Below, piece after piece: positions 23,546 to 31,986 of a DNA stretch of 64,000 nucleotides. Each line of letters begins with the position of its first letter. The stretch's first letter is position 1. The notes beneath the pieces are model-generated. The model did not search any database. It was given only the letters and a program-made list of their open reading frames with translations, and was not told the DNA's origin. Origin of the DNA: Brevundimonas subvibrioides ATCC 15264 (GTDB lineage Bacteria; Pseudomonadota; Alphaproteobacteria; Caulobacterales; Caulobacteraceae); assembly GCF_000144605.1 (NCBI RefSeq), contig NC_014375.1, forward strand, positions 3,044,501 to 3,108,500, given 5' to 3'. The position numbers were made by a program, and so were the translations under genes.

Positions 23546-26461
23546 CTAGCCGCCCGCGGGTCTCGCGGCGGCTTGAGGTGCAGGACGGGCGGGCGTCGTG
23601 GCAGCACGATTCCCGCCCGTTCTTTCTCTGAGCTGGGTCTTCATCTGGGCGACCCAGCCGGTGAAGGTATCGGCCGAGGCGGTCAGCCCGGCAAAGTCCT
23701 GGGCGCTGGCGGCGCCCGCCATCCCGTCCAGACCATCGAGCGCGATCCGGAGCGCCGGACCCGACCGGGCCCCGGCCTCGAATGGCGCATAGTTGCGCGA
23801 CAGGCGGGCCAGCGAGGCCGCGTCGCGGGCCAGGGAATAGCCCACGCCTGCCCGGATCACCCGGCTTTCCTCGTCCGGCGTCAGGGCCGTGGCCGTGTCC
23901 TTGAACCGGTCGCCCAGCCGGGCCTCGTACAGGGCGGCCGCGCCGGCCCAGTTTTCCTGTTTCCAGAAGATCTCGGCCCGGACATCGCGCGAGGCGGGGC
24001 TCTGGTCGTCGGCGAGCGTCTCGAGCGCGTGGTCGAACCGGCCCAGATCCATCAGGGCGCGCGCTTCCAGGGCCCGGCGCTCGGCGTTCAGGGCGGTGGG
24101 CAGCAGGGTGGTGCGCGAGGCCCAGATGGCCTGCAGCGCCGGTTCGGGCTGGTGGTCCATCAGATAGACGGTGGCCAGGTCGGTGGCGACCTGGGCCTTG
24201 GCCACGCCCTCCAGCCGGTTGTCGACCTGGTGCTTCAGCAGCTCGGCCGCCTGGTCCAGCAGATCGACGTCGATCAGCCGTCGCGCCAGACGCCGGACCA
24301 TCTCGTCGCCGTCGGCCCCGACCGGCGTCAGGTCGCGGAAGTCATAGAACAGCGCCAGCGCCTGGACCGGCTGAAGCCCGTCGGCCGCGCCATCGAGGAA
24401 CAGGGCCCGGAAGGCGTTCTGCAGATCGGCCTGGAGCTCGACCGCGCCCGGCAGGTCGCCCAGCCGCTTGCCCGCGCCGCGCAGGGCATCGAGGGCCTCG
24501 CGATAGCGACCCTGGGTCAGATAGAGGCCGCCCAGCGTGCGGATCACGGCCAGTTCGGTCGCGTCGCCGCGCCAGCGCCACTTGAGCTGTTCCAGCTGGG
24601 CCGCCGCCTCGACGGGCGTCATCGTGCCCTTGGCCAGCTCGATCTTGATGACGCCCAGCTTGGCGGGCGTGGCGATCCCGTCCAGCGGGGCGCGCGCCAC
24701 GGCCTTGTAGACGGCCAGGGCCCGGTCGGTCTGACCATCGAGCTCGAACAGCCGCGACTGGACCAGGCGGGCGGTCAGCTGGTCGGCGGCCGGGGCGTTC
24801 TGGGAAAAGCTGTATTCCAGCAGGGCGCGCGCCGCGGCCAGATCGCCGGTCTCCAGCGCCGCCATGGCATGGGCGGCCCCGAAGCGGGCGCGCCATTCGG
24901 TCGGGAACTGGTCGATCACCGAGGCCCCGCCGGCGAAGGCCGCGCGCGCCGCCAGCCAGTCGCCCTGTTCCGCGGCCAGGTAGCCCTGCCAGACCTTGGT
25001 GGCGGGATCGTTGGCGAGGGAGCCGGCGGAGAAATCGAGGGTCGCCTCCTCCAGCCGGCCGATCGCGGCCCGCGCCGCGCCGCGCAGGCCGCGAACCTCG
25101 GGCTCGCCCTGCATGGCGGGCGTCTCGGCGATCAGGGCGTTGACGACGCCGATGGCCTCGTACCCCAGGCCGGAGCCGACCAGGAAGCGGGTCAGGGCCA
25201 TCCGCGCCTCGATAGGGGCGCGGGGGTTGTCGGTGGCGGCGATGGTCTCCTGCGCCGCCGCGTCCTGAAGCTTGCGATAGCGGGCGGCGAAGCCCTCCGC
25301 GCCGGGGTTGGCCCAGTCGGACAGGATCAGGCCCGGGAACGGAGCCTTGCGCGGGCCCGTGTCCTCGGCGGGCGCGGCCGCGTCGAGCGCATCGGAGGGG
25401 GCCGACAGCAACAGGCCGCCGGGTCGGGTGAGGGTGACCAGATCGCCTTCGGCCCGGATCGACAGGTCGTCGGTGGGGGTCTCGACCGCCAGACCCTGGG
25501 CGGTGGGCAGCAAGGTCAGGTCGACGCTCTGGCGCCGGTCGCCGAACCCCTTGCCGGGGGCCAGGGCCGTGACGGCGGCGAACCGGTCGCCGACCATCGG
25601 ATCGGTCAGCCAGATGGCCTTGGTCGCGCCCGCCATACGAGCGATGATGGCGGCGTCGGTGGTGTCGTCGCGCGTGACCTCCACCCCCCTCGCGGCCCCC
25701 TGCGTACCGCCGATGACGACGGTCCAGGTCGCGCCCTCGCCCACGGCGGTGACGGCCTGACCCTCGGGCACCGAGATCCGCATGGCCGTATAGTCCGGCC
25801 CGACCGCCCAGCGCGCCTCGCGCCCCGGGCCCAGGTCGGTCGCCTTCGACAGGTCCATGCGGGCGGCGGTGTCGAACACGACCCAGACGGCCGCGCCGCG
25901 CCGGAAGACCGCCGCGCCCACGGGGGCCGCCCAGCCGAACTTCAGGGCCACCTGCTGGTCGGTCTTCGTCGCCGTGACCGGCACGACACCGCCCGAAGGG
26001 ACCGCGCTGGCCGGAGCCGCGGTCGCTGCGGCCGATCCGGTAGGATAGAGGTTCAGCCACACGGCCCCGTCGGCCGTGCCGGAGCGGGCCTCGGCCCCCT
26101 CGGCCAGGGTCAGGACGAGTTCGGTCGCGTCCAGGGCCGCGCGGGTCTCGACCTTCTCGACGCCGGGGGGCGGGTCGACCTTCAGGCGGGTGACGTCCGG
26201 CGCGGCGGTCGAGCCGATGCGCACGATGACGCTCTGTCCGTCGCGGCGGATGCGCGCCCGGGAGCCGACGACGCCGGCGAACTCGACCCGGGTGAAGCCC
26301 TGGTTGGCCCCGATCCGGATGGTGATGGGGTCGAGGGCGGCGGTGACTTCCTGCGCGATCGCGGGAACGGCCCCGGCGATCGGGGCGAACGCGATCGTCC
26401 CGGCGGCGCCGAGCGCCACCGTGGTTCGTCCTAACGCGGTCCTGGAGCGGGCAGCGGCCAT
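23546..26461 (-). CDS. Large exported tetratricopeptide-repeat protein
   Basis: 971 aa from ATG 26461 (a TTG at 26539 would add 26 Arg-rich residues). It has an N-terminal signal peptide (TTVALGAAGTIAFAPIAGAVPAIAQ). Residues about 40-330 are beta-rich with repeated VRIG, TRLKVDPP and VWVVFDTA patterns reminiscent of AMIN-type periplasmic domains. The rest, about 340-940, is helical with many TPR-like helix pairs (ALETGDLAAARALLEYSF; LFELDGQTDRALAVYKAV; YLTQGRYREALDALRGAG). TPR proteins scaffold other proteins, and this one is probably periplasmic. I do not recognise a named ortholog. Single gene, divergent from the DUF983 gene. Confidence 0.8.
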   Translation of the reverse strand: MAAARSRTALGRTTVALGAAGTIAFAPIAGAVPAIAQEVTAALDPITIRIGANQGFTRVEFAGVVGSRARIRRDGQSVIVRIGSTAAPDVTRLKVDPPPGVEKVETRAALDATELVLTLAEGAEARSGTADGAVWLNLYPTGSAAATAAPASAVPSGGVVPVTATKTDQQVALKFGWAAPVGAAVFRRGAAVWVVFDTAARMDLSKATDLGPGREARWAVGPDYTAMRISVPEGQAVTAVGEGATWTVVIGGTQGAARGVEVTRDDTTDAAIIARMAGATKAIWLTDPMVGDRFAAVTALAPGKGFGDRRQSVDLTLLPTAQGLAVETPTDDLSIRAEGDLVTLTRPGGLLLSAPSDALDAAAPAEDTGPRKAPFPGLILSDWANPGAEGFAARYRKLQDAAAQETIAATDNPRAPIEARMALTRFLVGSGLGYEAIGVVNALIAETPAMQGEPEVRGLRGAARAAIGRLEEATLDFSAGSLANDPATKVWQGYLAAEQGDWLAARAAFAGGASVIDQFPTEWRARFGAAHAMAALETGDLAAARALLEYSFSQNAPAADQLTARLVQSRLFELDGQTDRALAVYKAVARAPLDGIATPAKLGVIKIELAKGTMTPVEAAAQLEQLKWRWRGDATELAVIRTLGGLYLTQGRYREALDALRGAGKRLGDLPGAVELQADLQNAFRALFLDGAADGLQPVQALALFYDFRDLTPVGADGDEMVRRLARRLIDVDLLDQAAELLKHQVDNRLEGVAKAQVATDLATVYLMDHQPEPALQAIWASRTTLLPTALNAERRALEARALMDLGRFDHALETLADDQSPASRDVRAEIFWKQENWAGAAALYEARLGDRFKDTATALTPDEESRVIRAGVGYSLARDAASLARLSRNYAPFEAGARSGPALRIALDGLDGMAGAASAQDFAGLTASADTFTGWVAQMKTQLRERTGGNRAATTPARPAPQAAARPAGG

Positions 26462-26572
26462 ACGCGCGCACACTCGCGCGAACGCCCTTTCGACGCGGTT
26501 AACGGCTTGTGACCGATCGGCCCTTGAAGCGTTGTCCAATAAGGCCGACGTGATGCCGGTCAGGAGTTCAGA

Positions 26573-26989
26573 ATGTCATCCCCCGCCGCCCCCGAATATC
26601 CCAGACTGTCCACGCTCTCGACCGGCCTGCGGTGCCGCTGTCCGCGCTGTGGCAAGGGACCGCTGCTGCAGGGCTATCTGACCATCCGCCCGGCCTGCCC
26701 CGCCTGCGGTCTGGACTACAGTTTCGCCGAGCCCGCCGACGGCCCGGCCTTCTTCGCCATGTCCGCGATCGGCATCCTGGGCATGATGGCCTTCATGGGG
26801 TTCGAGTTCACCGTCCACCCGCCGATCTGGGTGCATTTCGCGGTCACCTTCCCGCTGATCGCGGCGGCGTGTCTGCTGGTCCTGCGGCCGTTCAAGGGCT
26901 GGCTTGTGTCGGAACAGTACGTCCACAAGGCCGCGCCGCCCGAATGGGAAAGCACCGGCGGCCACGGCGACGGGACGAAGTGGCGCTAG
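26573..26989 (+). CDS. DUF983 family membrane protein with zinc ribbon
   Basis: 138 aa. An N-terminal zinc-ribbon-like Cys set (LRCRCPRCGKGPLL and PACPACGLDY) is followed by two membrane helices (SAIGILGMMAFMGFEF; FPLIAAACLLVLRPFKGWLV). This is the DUF983 arrangement, of unknown function, often found near oxidase-assembly genes. Its TAG stop shares the CTAG tetranucleotide with the stop of the convergent cytochrome gene. Confidence 0.88.
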   Translation: MSSPAAPEYPRLSTLSTGLRCRCPRCGKGPLLQGYLTIRPACPACGLDYSFAEPADGPAFFAMSAIGILGMMAFMGFEFTVHPPIWVHFAVTFPLIAAACLLVLRPFKGWLVSEQYVHKAAPPEWESTGGHGDGTKWR

Positions 26990-27390
26990 CGCCGTCCGTC
27001 CTGACGAAGCGTCTCCAGATAGGCGATCAGATCGTCGATTTCGCCGGCCCGGAAGGCGAAGGCCGGCATCTCGGGATGCGGCGTCAGAAGGCCCTCGGCC
27101 ATGGCGGTCTCGAGGTCCTCCAGCGAGCGACGCCTCACGACGTCACGAAGGGGTGGCGCGGCGGCATGGGGACTGTCTCCAGAAGTTCCCACCGCATGGC
27201 AGCCGGCGCAGACCCCGTTGGCGATCCGGGCCCCTCTGGCGGTCGCCTCGCGATCGCGGGCGGACGCCCCCAATAAGATCGGGACGGAGGCCGCCTGGGC
27301 GGCCGGCCGGGGCGGGGTCGGCGCGGGGGCGCAGCCGAGGATCAGGATTCCGGCCAACAGGCTGGCGGCAGCGGTCGTGGGCAGGCGCAT
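26986..27390 (-). CDS. Class I cytochrome c lipoprotein
   Basis: 134 aa. The signal peptide ends in LILGC, so Cys20 is probably lipidated and the protein is tethered in the periplasm. One heme site CAGCH at 61-65, with Met108 (PEMPAFAF) as the likely second axial ligand, and the C-terminal helix IDDLIAYLETLRQ, define a small mono-heme electron carrier. The ATG at 27390 starts the signal peptide. A TTGAC-N4-GTCAA box lies about 58 bp upstream of the start, pointing to FixK/FNR-type control under low oxygen. Confidence 0.9.
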   Translation of the reverse strand: MRLPTTAAASLLAGILILGCAPAPTPPRPAAQAASVPILLGASARDREATARGARIANGVCAGCHAVGTSGDSPHAAAPPLRDVVRRRSLEDLETAMAEGLLTPHPEMPAFAFRAGEIDDLIAYLETLRQDGRR

Positions 27391-27441
27391 GACGGTGGTC
27401 CCTCCAGGGGACCACGATGAAGGCCTGGCACCGCCCCCGCC

Positions 27442-27455
27442 TTGACCTGCGTCAA
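27442..27455. promoter_or_regulatory. FixK/FNR-type box upstream of the cytochrome c gene
   Basis: TTGACCTGCGTCAA is a perfect TTGAC-N4-GTCAA dyad, the consensus of alphaproteobacterial FixK/FnrL regulators. It lies in the 91-bp gap between the quinone-reductase gene and the cytochrome c start, centred about 58 bp upstream of that start. Confidence 0.75.
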
Positions 27456-27481
27456 AGCGGTCGGGCTGGTGCCGCTGCCGG

Positions 27482-28063
27482 CTACCTCGCCCGGGCTCCG
27501 AGAGCCGAGACCTCGCCCAGCCAGCGCCGCAGTCGCGCCTCGTCGATCCCCTCGACATTGCCCACCAGGGTCGCACGCGTCGGGCCGATGCCGACGAAGG
27601 CCAGGATGTTGCGCTTCAGCGCCTTCAGCGAATGCGACAGGTAGAAGCCGCGATAGATCGATGCGGGCATGCCCATGGTGACGATGACCCGGGCGGTCCG
27701 GCCCTTCAGCCGGCCGTCGCCGATCGACCGCTCGCCCTGGCCGAAGGCATAGCCCGGACGGAAGGCCTGTTCGAACAGGGCCTTCAGACGCGCGGGCATG
27801 CTGCCGAGCCACAGGAGATAGATGATGACGAGATGCTGGGCCCAGGTGATGTCCTGCTGCACGGCCACGACGGCGGCGGGGGTGGACGGGGTCTGCCAGT
27901 CGTCGCGCCGCGTCAGATCGGAGAAGTCGAGATCGCACAGACGGACCCGGCGCACCTCATGCCCCGCCCCCGTCGCCCCCGCGGCATAGGACTCGGCCAA
28001 GGCATGACAGAAGCGCGCGGGGTTGCTGTCCGGATGGCCGTCCAGGATCAGGACCCGGGTCAT
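27482..28063 (-). CDS. Flavodoxin-fold NAD(P)H:quinone oxidoreductase
   Basis: 193 aa. The flavodoxin-like NQO fold is visible: VLILDGHPDSNPARFCHALAESY (FMN phosphate loop), then DITWAQHLVIIYLLWLGSMPARLKALFEQAFRPGYAF, the signature of the KefF/MdaB/NQO1 group. It probably reduces quinones or other electrophiles with two electrons, using FMN, in the cytoplasm. The ATG 28063 overlaps the stop of the upstream hypothetical gene (ATGA), so the two form an operon. A FixK-type box precedes that operon. Confidence 0.88.
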   Translation of the reverse strand: MTRVLILDGHPDSNPARFCHALAESYAAGATGAGHEVRRVRLCDLDFSDLTRRDDWQTPSTPAAVVAVQQDITWAQHLVIIYLLWLGSMPARLKALFEQAFRPGYAFGQGERSIGDGRLKGRTARVIVTMGMPASIYRGFYLSHSLKALKRNILAFVGIGPTRATLVGNVEGIDEARLRRWLGEVSALGARAR

Positions 28064-28458
28064 GAGGCGCCCGCCCGCTCCGGCCCGCCGGCGACGGGAC
28101 CGACCCGTTCCACGACATAGGTGTGGGCGCTGTCGTCGGCCGAGAGGATCGAGACGTATTCCCCGACCACGAACCGCTCCTCGCCCAGCCGGAAGCCCCG
28201 CGCGTCGAGGTCGTCGCGTCCGTCCAGGTCCAGCCGCCACCGGTCGCCCACGCCGTGATGCAGACGCCCGGTCGCCAGGGTCTCGCCGTCGACGAAGCGG
28301 CGGACGTGGCACCGCTCCGGCTCTGCCCGGCAAGCCCGGAGGTCAAGCCGTCCTCCGGCGTCGAGCGGGGCGACGATGTCCCAGCCGTTGCCCGGATCGC
28401 CGTTCGGGTGCCCGGGTTCGCGCGCCAGGGCGAGCCGGATATGCTGGAAATCGGTCAT
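28060..28458 (-). CDS. Hypothetical protein in a FixK-box operon
   Basis: 132 aa soluble protein with no signal peptide. It is beta-rich and charged, with motifs HIRLALAREPGHPNGDPGNGWDIVAPLD and FRLGEERFVVGEYVSILSADDSAHTYVVERV. I cannot assign a family. Its stop overlaps the start of the quinone oxidoreductase gene and a perfect TTGAC-N4-GTCAA dyad lies about 60 bp upstream, so expression under oxygen limitation is likely. Confidence 0.75.
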   Translation of the reverse strand: MTDFQHIRLALAREPGHPNGDPGNGWDIVAPLDAGGRLDLRACRAEPERCHVRRFVDGETLATGRLHHGVGDRWRLDLDGRDDLDARGFRLGEERFVVGEYVSILSADDSAHTYVVERVGPVAGGPERAGAS

Positions 28459-28517
28459 GATCTTCCCCTTGGGTTCTGTGGCTGCAACCTTGATGCCGGG
28501 AAGGCCGGTCGCGCGCC

Positions 28518-28531
28518 TTGACCGAAGTCAA
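28518..28531. promoter_or_regulatory. FixK/FNR-type box upstream of the hypothetical-quinone reductase operon
   Basis: TTGACCGAAGTCAA is a second perfect TTGAC-N4-GTCAA dyad. It is centred about 66 bp upstream of the start at 28458 and lies between that gene and the end of dctD. Confidence 0.75.
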
Positions 28532-28594
28532 AACCGCACCGACCGGGCCATCAGTCGCAGCCCGGCATCGGGGCCCGGCGGCCGAGCGCAGGCC

Positions 28595-29932
28595 CTATCG
28601 AAACGCGGCGGGTCGCAGGCCGTGGCGTCGGAACTTGTCGTAGAGCGTCTTGCGAGGGATCCGGAGCGCCTGGGTGATCGCGCCCACGTCGCCCTGATGG
28701 TGCCGCAGCGCTTCTTCGATCAGCTCGCGTTCGAACCGGTCCATGCGGTCGGCGAGGCTGCCGTCGTCCACGGCCACCGTGTCGTTCGCGATCCCCTCCA
28801 GTCCGAGACAGACCCGCTCGGCGAAGTGGGCCAGTTCGCGGACGTTGCCGGGCCAGTCGTGATCCATGAGGATGCGGCGCACGCGGGGCGTCATCGCGGG
28901 GGGCGTGAGCTGCCGGGTCGCGGCGGCCCGCGACAGAAAGTGGGAAAACAGCAGGCTGACATCCTCGCGGCGCTCGCGCAGCGGCGGGACGACCAGCTTC
29001 AGGACGTTCAGGCGGTAGAACAGGTCGTCGCGAAACGCCCCGCGGGCCACGGCGTCCTCGAGGTCCGTCTTTGAAGAGGCCAGAATCCGCAGGTCCAGCG
29101 GCCGGGGTCGCTCGGCCCCCAGGGGCTGGATCTCGCGCTGCTCGACGACACGCAGAAGCTTGATCTGCGCCTGTTCCGGCATGCTCTCGATCTCGTCGAG
29201 GAACAGCGTCCCGCGATGGCTCTGTTCGACCAGCCCGATCCGCCGGCGCAGGGCCCCCGGAAAGGCCCCGGGCTCATGACCGAACAGTTCGGTCTCGATC
29301 AGACCCTCCGGCAGGGCGCCGCAGTTGACGGCGACGAACGGATGGACCCGACGCCGGCCGCTGTTGTGCAGGGCGCGGGCGACGACCTCCTTGCCCACGC
29401 CGGTTTCGCCCTCGATCAGGACGTCCATGCCCGCGTCGGCGATCTGGTCGATGACCCCGCGCAACCGCACGATCGACGGACTCTCGCCGAGCAGGGCCAG
29501 CGAGGCTTCCGGAGGCGGCAGCGCGGCCGCGAGCGCCCGGTTGTCGAGGACGAGGCCGCGCTTTTCGAGCGCGCGGTTCAGGCTGGTGGCGAGGCGTTCG
29601 AACGCGAAGGGCTTGGCGACGAAGTCGTAGGCCCCCTGCGTCAGGGCGTCGACGGCCTCGGCGATGTCGCCATGACCCGTGATCATCACGACCGGCAGGC
29701 CGTCGTCGATCGCCTGCAGGCGCGACAGCAGGGCCCGGCCATCGATGCCCGGCATGCGCAGGTCGGTGACGACGACGCCGGGAAAGTCCGGGCCGATCCG
29801 TTTCAGCGCGGCCTCGGCCGAGCCGAAGGCCTGGACCTCGTAAGCTTCGAGCGCGAGGCGCTCGTGCAGGGCTTCACGAAAATCGTCGTCGTCATCGATC
29901 AGGGCGACGGCGCGGGGGCGGCAGAATTTCAT
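28595..29932 (-). CDS. dctD: Sigma-54-type response regulator, DctD-like, with GAFPGA loop
   Basis: 445 aa. Receiver domain 1-120 with Asp57 (VVTDLRMPG) and Lys107; AAA+ domain with Walker A GETGVGKE (175-182) and Walker B FLDE (244-247); C-terminal Fis-type helix-turn-helix (VGAITQALRIPRKTLYDKF). The sigma-54 contact loop reads GAFPGA (222-227), Pro replacing the Thr of GAFTGA. The start ATG overlaps the kinase stop by one base (TGATG). Pairing with a DctB-like kinase and divergence from dctA indicate a C4-dicarboxylate transport regulator. A classic sigma-54 promoter was not found upstream of dctA. Confidence 0.85.
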   Translation of the reverse strand: MKFCRPRAVALIDDDDDFREALHERLALEAYEVQAFGSAEAALKRIGPDFPGVVVTDLRMPGIDGRALLSRLQAIDDGLPVVMITGHGDIAEAVDALTQGAYDFVAKPFAFERLATSLNRALEKRGLVLDNRALAAALPPPEASLALLGESPSIVRLRGVIDQIADAGMDVLIEGETGVGKEVVARALHNSGRRRVHPFVAVNCGALPEGLIETELFGHEPGAFPGALRRRIGLVEQSHRGTLFLDEIESMPEQAQIKLLRVVEQREIQPLGAERPRPLDLRILASSKTDLEDAVARGAFRDDLFYRLNVLKLVVPPLRERREDVSLLFSHFLSRAAATRQLTPPAMTPRVRRILMDHDWPGNVRELAHFAERVCLGLEGIANDTVAVDDGSLADRMDRFERELIEEALRHHQGDVGAITQALRIPRKTLYDKFRRHGLRPAAFR

Positions 29933-31773
29933 CAGGCCGGCCTCAGGGCGATGACGAAATCCGCGCCGGTCCTGCCGGGCTGCAGGTTCAGCTCGCCGCC
30001 GAACCCGGCGATGATATCGCGACAGATCACCAGACCCAGGCCCAGCCCCTTGGTCTTGGTCGTCACAAAGGGGGTGAACAGGGCGTCGGCGACCGACGGA
30101 TCGACACCCGGGCCGTTGTCGGAAATCGAGATCTCGACCCATTGATCACGGCGCGCCACGTCGATCACGACCTGCGGGCTCTGCACGGCGTGGTCGACCA
30201 TGGCCTCGAAGGCATTCTGCACCAGGTTGACGATGACCTGCTCCAGCCGGATCGGCTCGGCCAGGACGCGGACGTCACGCAGCCCGGTCCGGACCAGATC
30301 GACCATGCCGGCGCGGAGACCGGCCCCCATCAGGAGCATGGCGCCGTCGATCGCCTCGCACGGATTGACCGGCGACACGCCCTGGCTGGACTTGCGCGAG
30401 AAGGCGCGCAGTTCGTCCGTGATCGTGCCGATCCGCTCCGTGAGATCGGTCACGCGTCCGAGGTTGCGCCGGACCCCCTCGACATCGCCCCGGTCCGAAT
30501 AGGCGACCGCGGTTTCCGCATGGGTGCGGATCGCCGCCACGGGCTGGTTGATCTCGTGAGCGACACCGGCGGCGATCTGGCCAAGCGTGGCCAGCTTGTT
30601 GGCCTGGACCAGTTCCTCGCGCAGGATCTCGCGGCTGGCCTCGGCGCGTTGCCGCTCGTCGATCTCCTCGCTCAGCCGCGCGTTCGCGGCCCGCAACTCG
30701 ATGGTGCGCTCGTCGATCCGGCTTTCGAGTTCCGCGCGGGCCGCCTCCTCGGCCAGGGCCTTCGCCATCGCCTGCTGGCGGCGGCGCAGCAGGACGCCCG
30801 CGCCGACCGCCAGCAGGGTCACCAGAAGACCGGCGACGGCCCGGGCGCTGGCGACGTTGGCGACGATGGCCCCGCCCACGGGGCTGAGAAGATGCAGGGT
30901 CCAGCCGGGGGTGTCGGTGGCGGCCCGCGCGGTCATCCAGTCCTCTGCGGGACCGTCGACGGCCGCGCGAACCATGGTGCGGTCGTCCACCACGGGCGGG
31001 TCGAACGGCAGGGGCGCCAGCGACTGTCCGCTCAGGGTCTGGTCCGCCATGATCGACTGCCGCTCGGCCTCCGTCAGCGGTCGGCTGCGGCGGAAGCGCC
31101 ATTCGGGGATGCTGGTCACGAGGACGACGCCCCGCCCATCCGTGACATAGGCGGGTTCCCCCGACCCCCGCCATTCGGCCTCCAGCGCGTCGAACTCGAC
31201 CTTGACCACCACGACGCCCAGCGGCGCCGAGGCGGGGCCGATGCGGCGCGCCAGATAGAGGCCGGGCCGACCGCTGACGGTGCCCAGCGCGAAGAACTCC
31301 GCCGCGCCGTCGCGCATCGCCCCGCTGAAGTACGGCCGGAAACTGTAGTCGGACCCCACGAAGCTGGTGGGCTCGCGCCAGTTGCTGGCGGCCCGGGCGA
31401 CGCCGCGACCGTCCAGCACATAGATGGCGGCGGCGCGTGCCTGTTCGGACAGGGTCTGCAGTTTCGCGCTGACCGCATCCGCCCGCTCCGGATCGCGGCT
31501 GCCCAGCATGGCGATCACGGCGGGGTCCTGGGACAGGACCAGGGGAAAGGATCGATGCTTCTCCAGTTCGCTGCGCAGCACGGCGGCATGGAGAGCGGCG
31601 CCGGCCTCGGCCTGACGCGCCAGATCGGCCTGGGCACCCCGGCGCGCGACCTCTCCGGCCACCGTCATCGCCAGGCCGGTGGCGATCAGCCACATCAGGA
31701 TCAGCCCGATCCAGACGGGGGACAACCGGGCGAGGCCCGCAAACCCCCTCAACGCTGTGCCCCCGCTTGCCAT
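29932..31773 (-). CDS. dctB: Sensor histidine kinase, DctB-like
   Basis: 613 aa. Membrane helices at about 21-40 and 309-329 enclose a periplasmic double-Cache sensor domain with the DctB-like stretch NWREPTSFVGSDYSFRPYF (131-149). A coiled coil (340-390) leads to the H-box GVAHEINQP with His406, then N-box NLVQNAFEAM, and G-boxes ISDNGPGVD and GLGLGLVICRDII. It would autophosphorylate on sensing dicarboxylates and pass phosphate to the adjacent DctD-like regulator. The start is ATG 31773; an upstream TTG would add nine residues before the membrane helix. Confidence 0.88.
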   Translation of the reverse strand: MASGGTALRGFAGLARLSPVWIGLILMWLIATGLAMTVAGEVARRGAQADLARQAEAGAALHAAVLRSELEKHRSFPLVLSQDPAVIAMLGSRDPERADAVSAKLQTLSEQARAAAIYVLDGRGVARAASNWREPTSFVGSDYSFRPYFSGAMRDGAAEFFALGTVSGRPGLYLARRIGPASAPLGVVVVKVEFDALEAEWRGSGEPAYVTDGRGVVLVTSIPEWRFRRSRPLTEAERQSIMADQTLSGQSLAPLPFDPPVVDDRTMVRAAVDGPAEDWMTARAATDTPGWTLHLLSPVGGAIVANVASARAVAGLLVTLLAVGAGVLLRRRQQAMAKALAEEAARAELESRIDERTIELRAANARLSEEIDERQRAEASREILREELVQANKLATLGQIAAGVAHEINQPVAAIRTHAETAVAYSDRGDVEGVRRNLGRVTDLTERIGTITDELRAFSRKSSQGVSPVNPCEAIDGAMLLMGAGLRAGMVDLVRTGLRDVRVLAEPIRLEQVIVNLVQNAFEAMVDHAVQSPQVVIDVARRDQWVEISISDNGPGVDPSVADALFTPFVTTKTKGLGLGLVICRDIIAGFGGELNLQPGRTGADFVIALRPA

Positions 31774-31986
31774 ACGCGATGTATGCGGTTTTCCGCACAA
31801 ACTGGCCAGATACGGGTGTGAAAAACTGCACGCTTCGCACTCCCGGCGAGTCTAACATCAGCCTTTACAGAGACTTGAACGGCCAAGGCCGCGCGCTTGT
31901 GCGGGGCGGAATTGCGGCCACACTCGACCGCAAGACACGGCGCAGACCGTGAAGGAAACGGCGGCCATGGTCGCAAGGGAGTTCGG

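Noticed and set aside
31774..31986. Possible sigma-54 promoter upstream of dctA
   Set aside because: Candidate GG and GC doublets (around CTGGCCAGATACGG and GTGCGGGGCGGAATTGCGG) do not have the required ten-base spacing together with TGGCA/TTGC matches.
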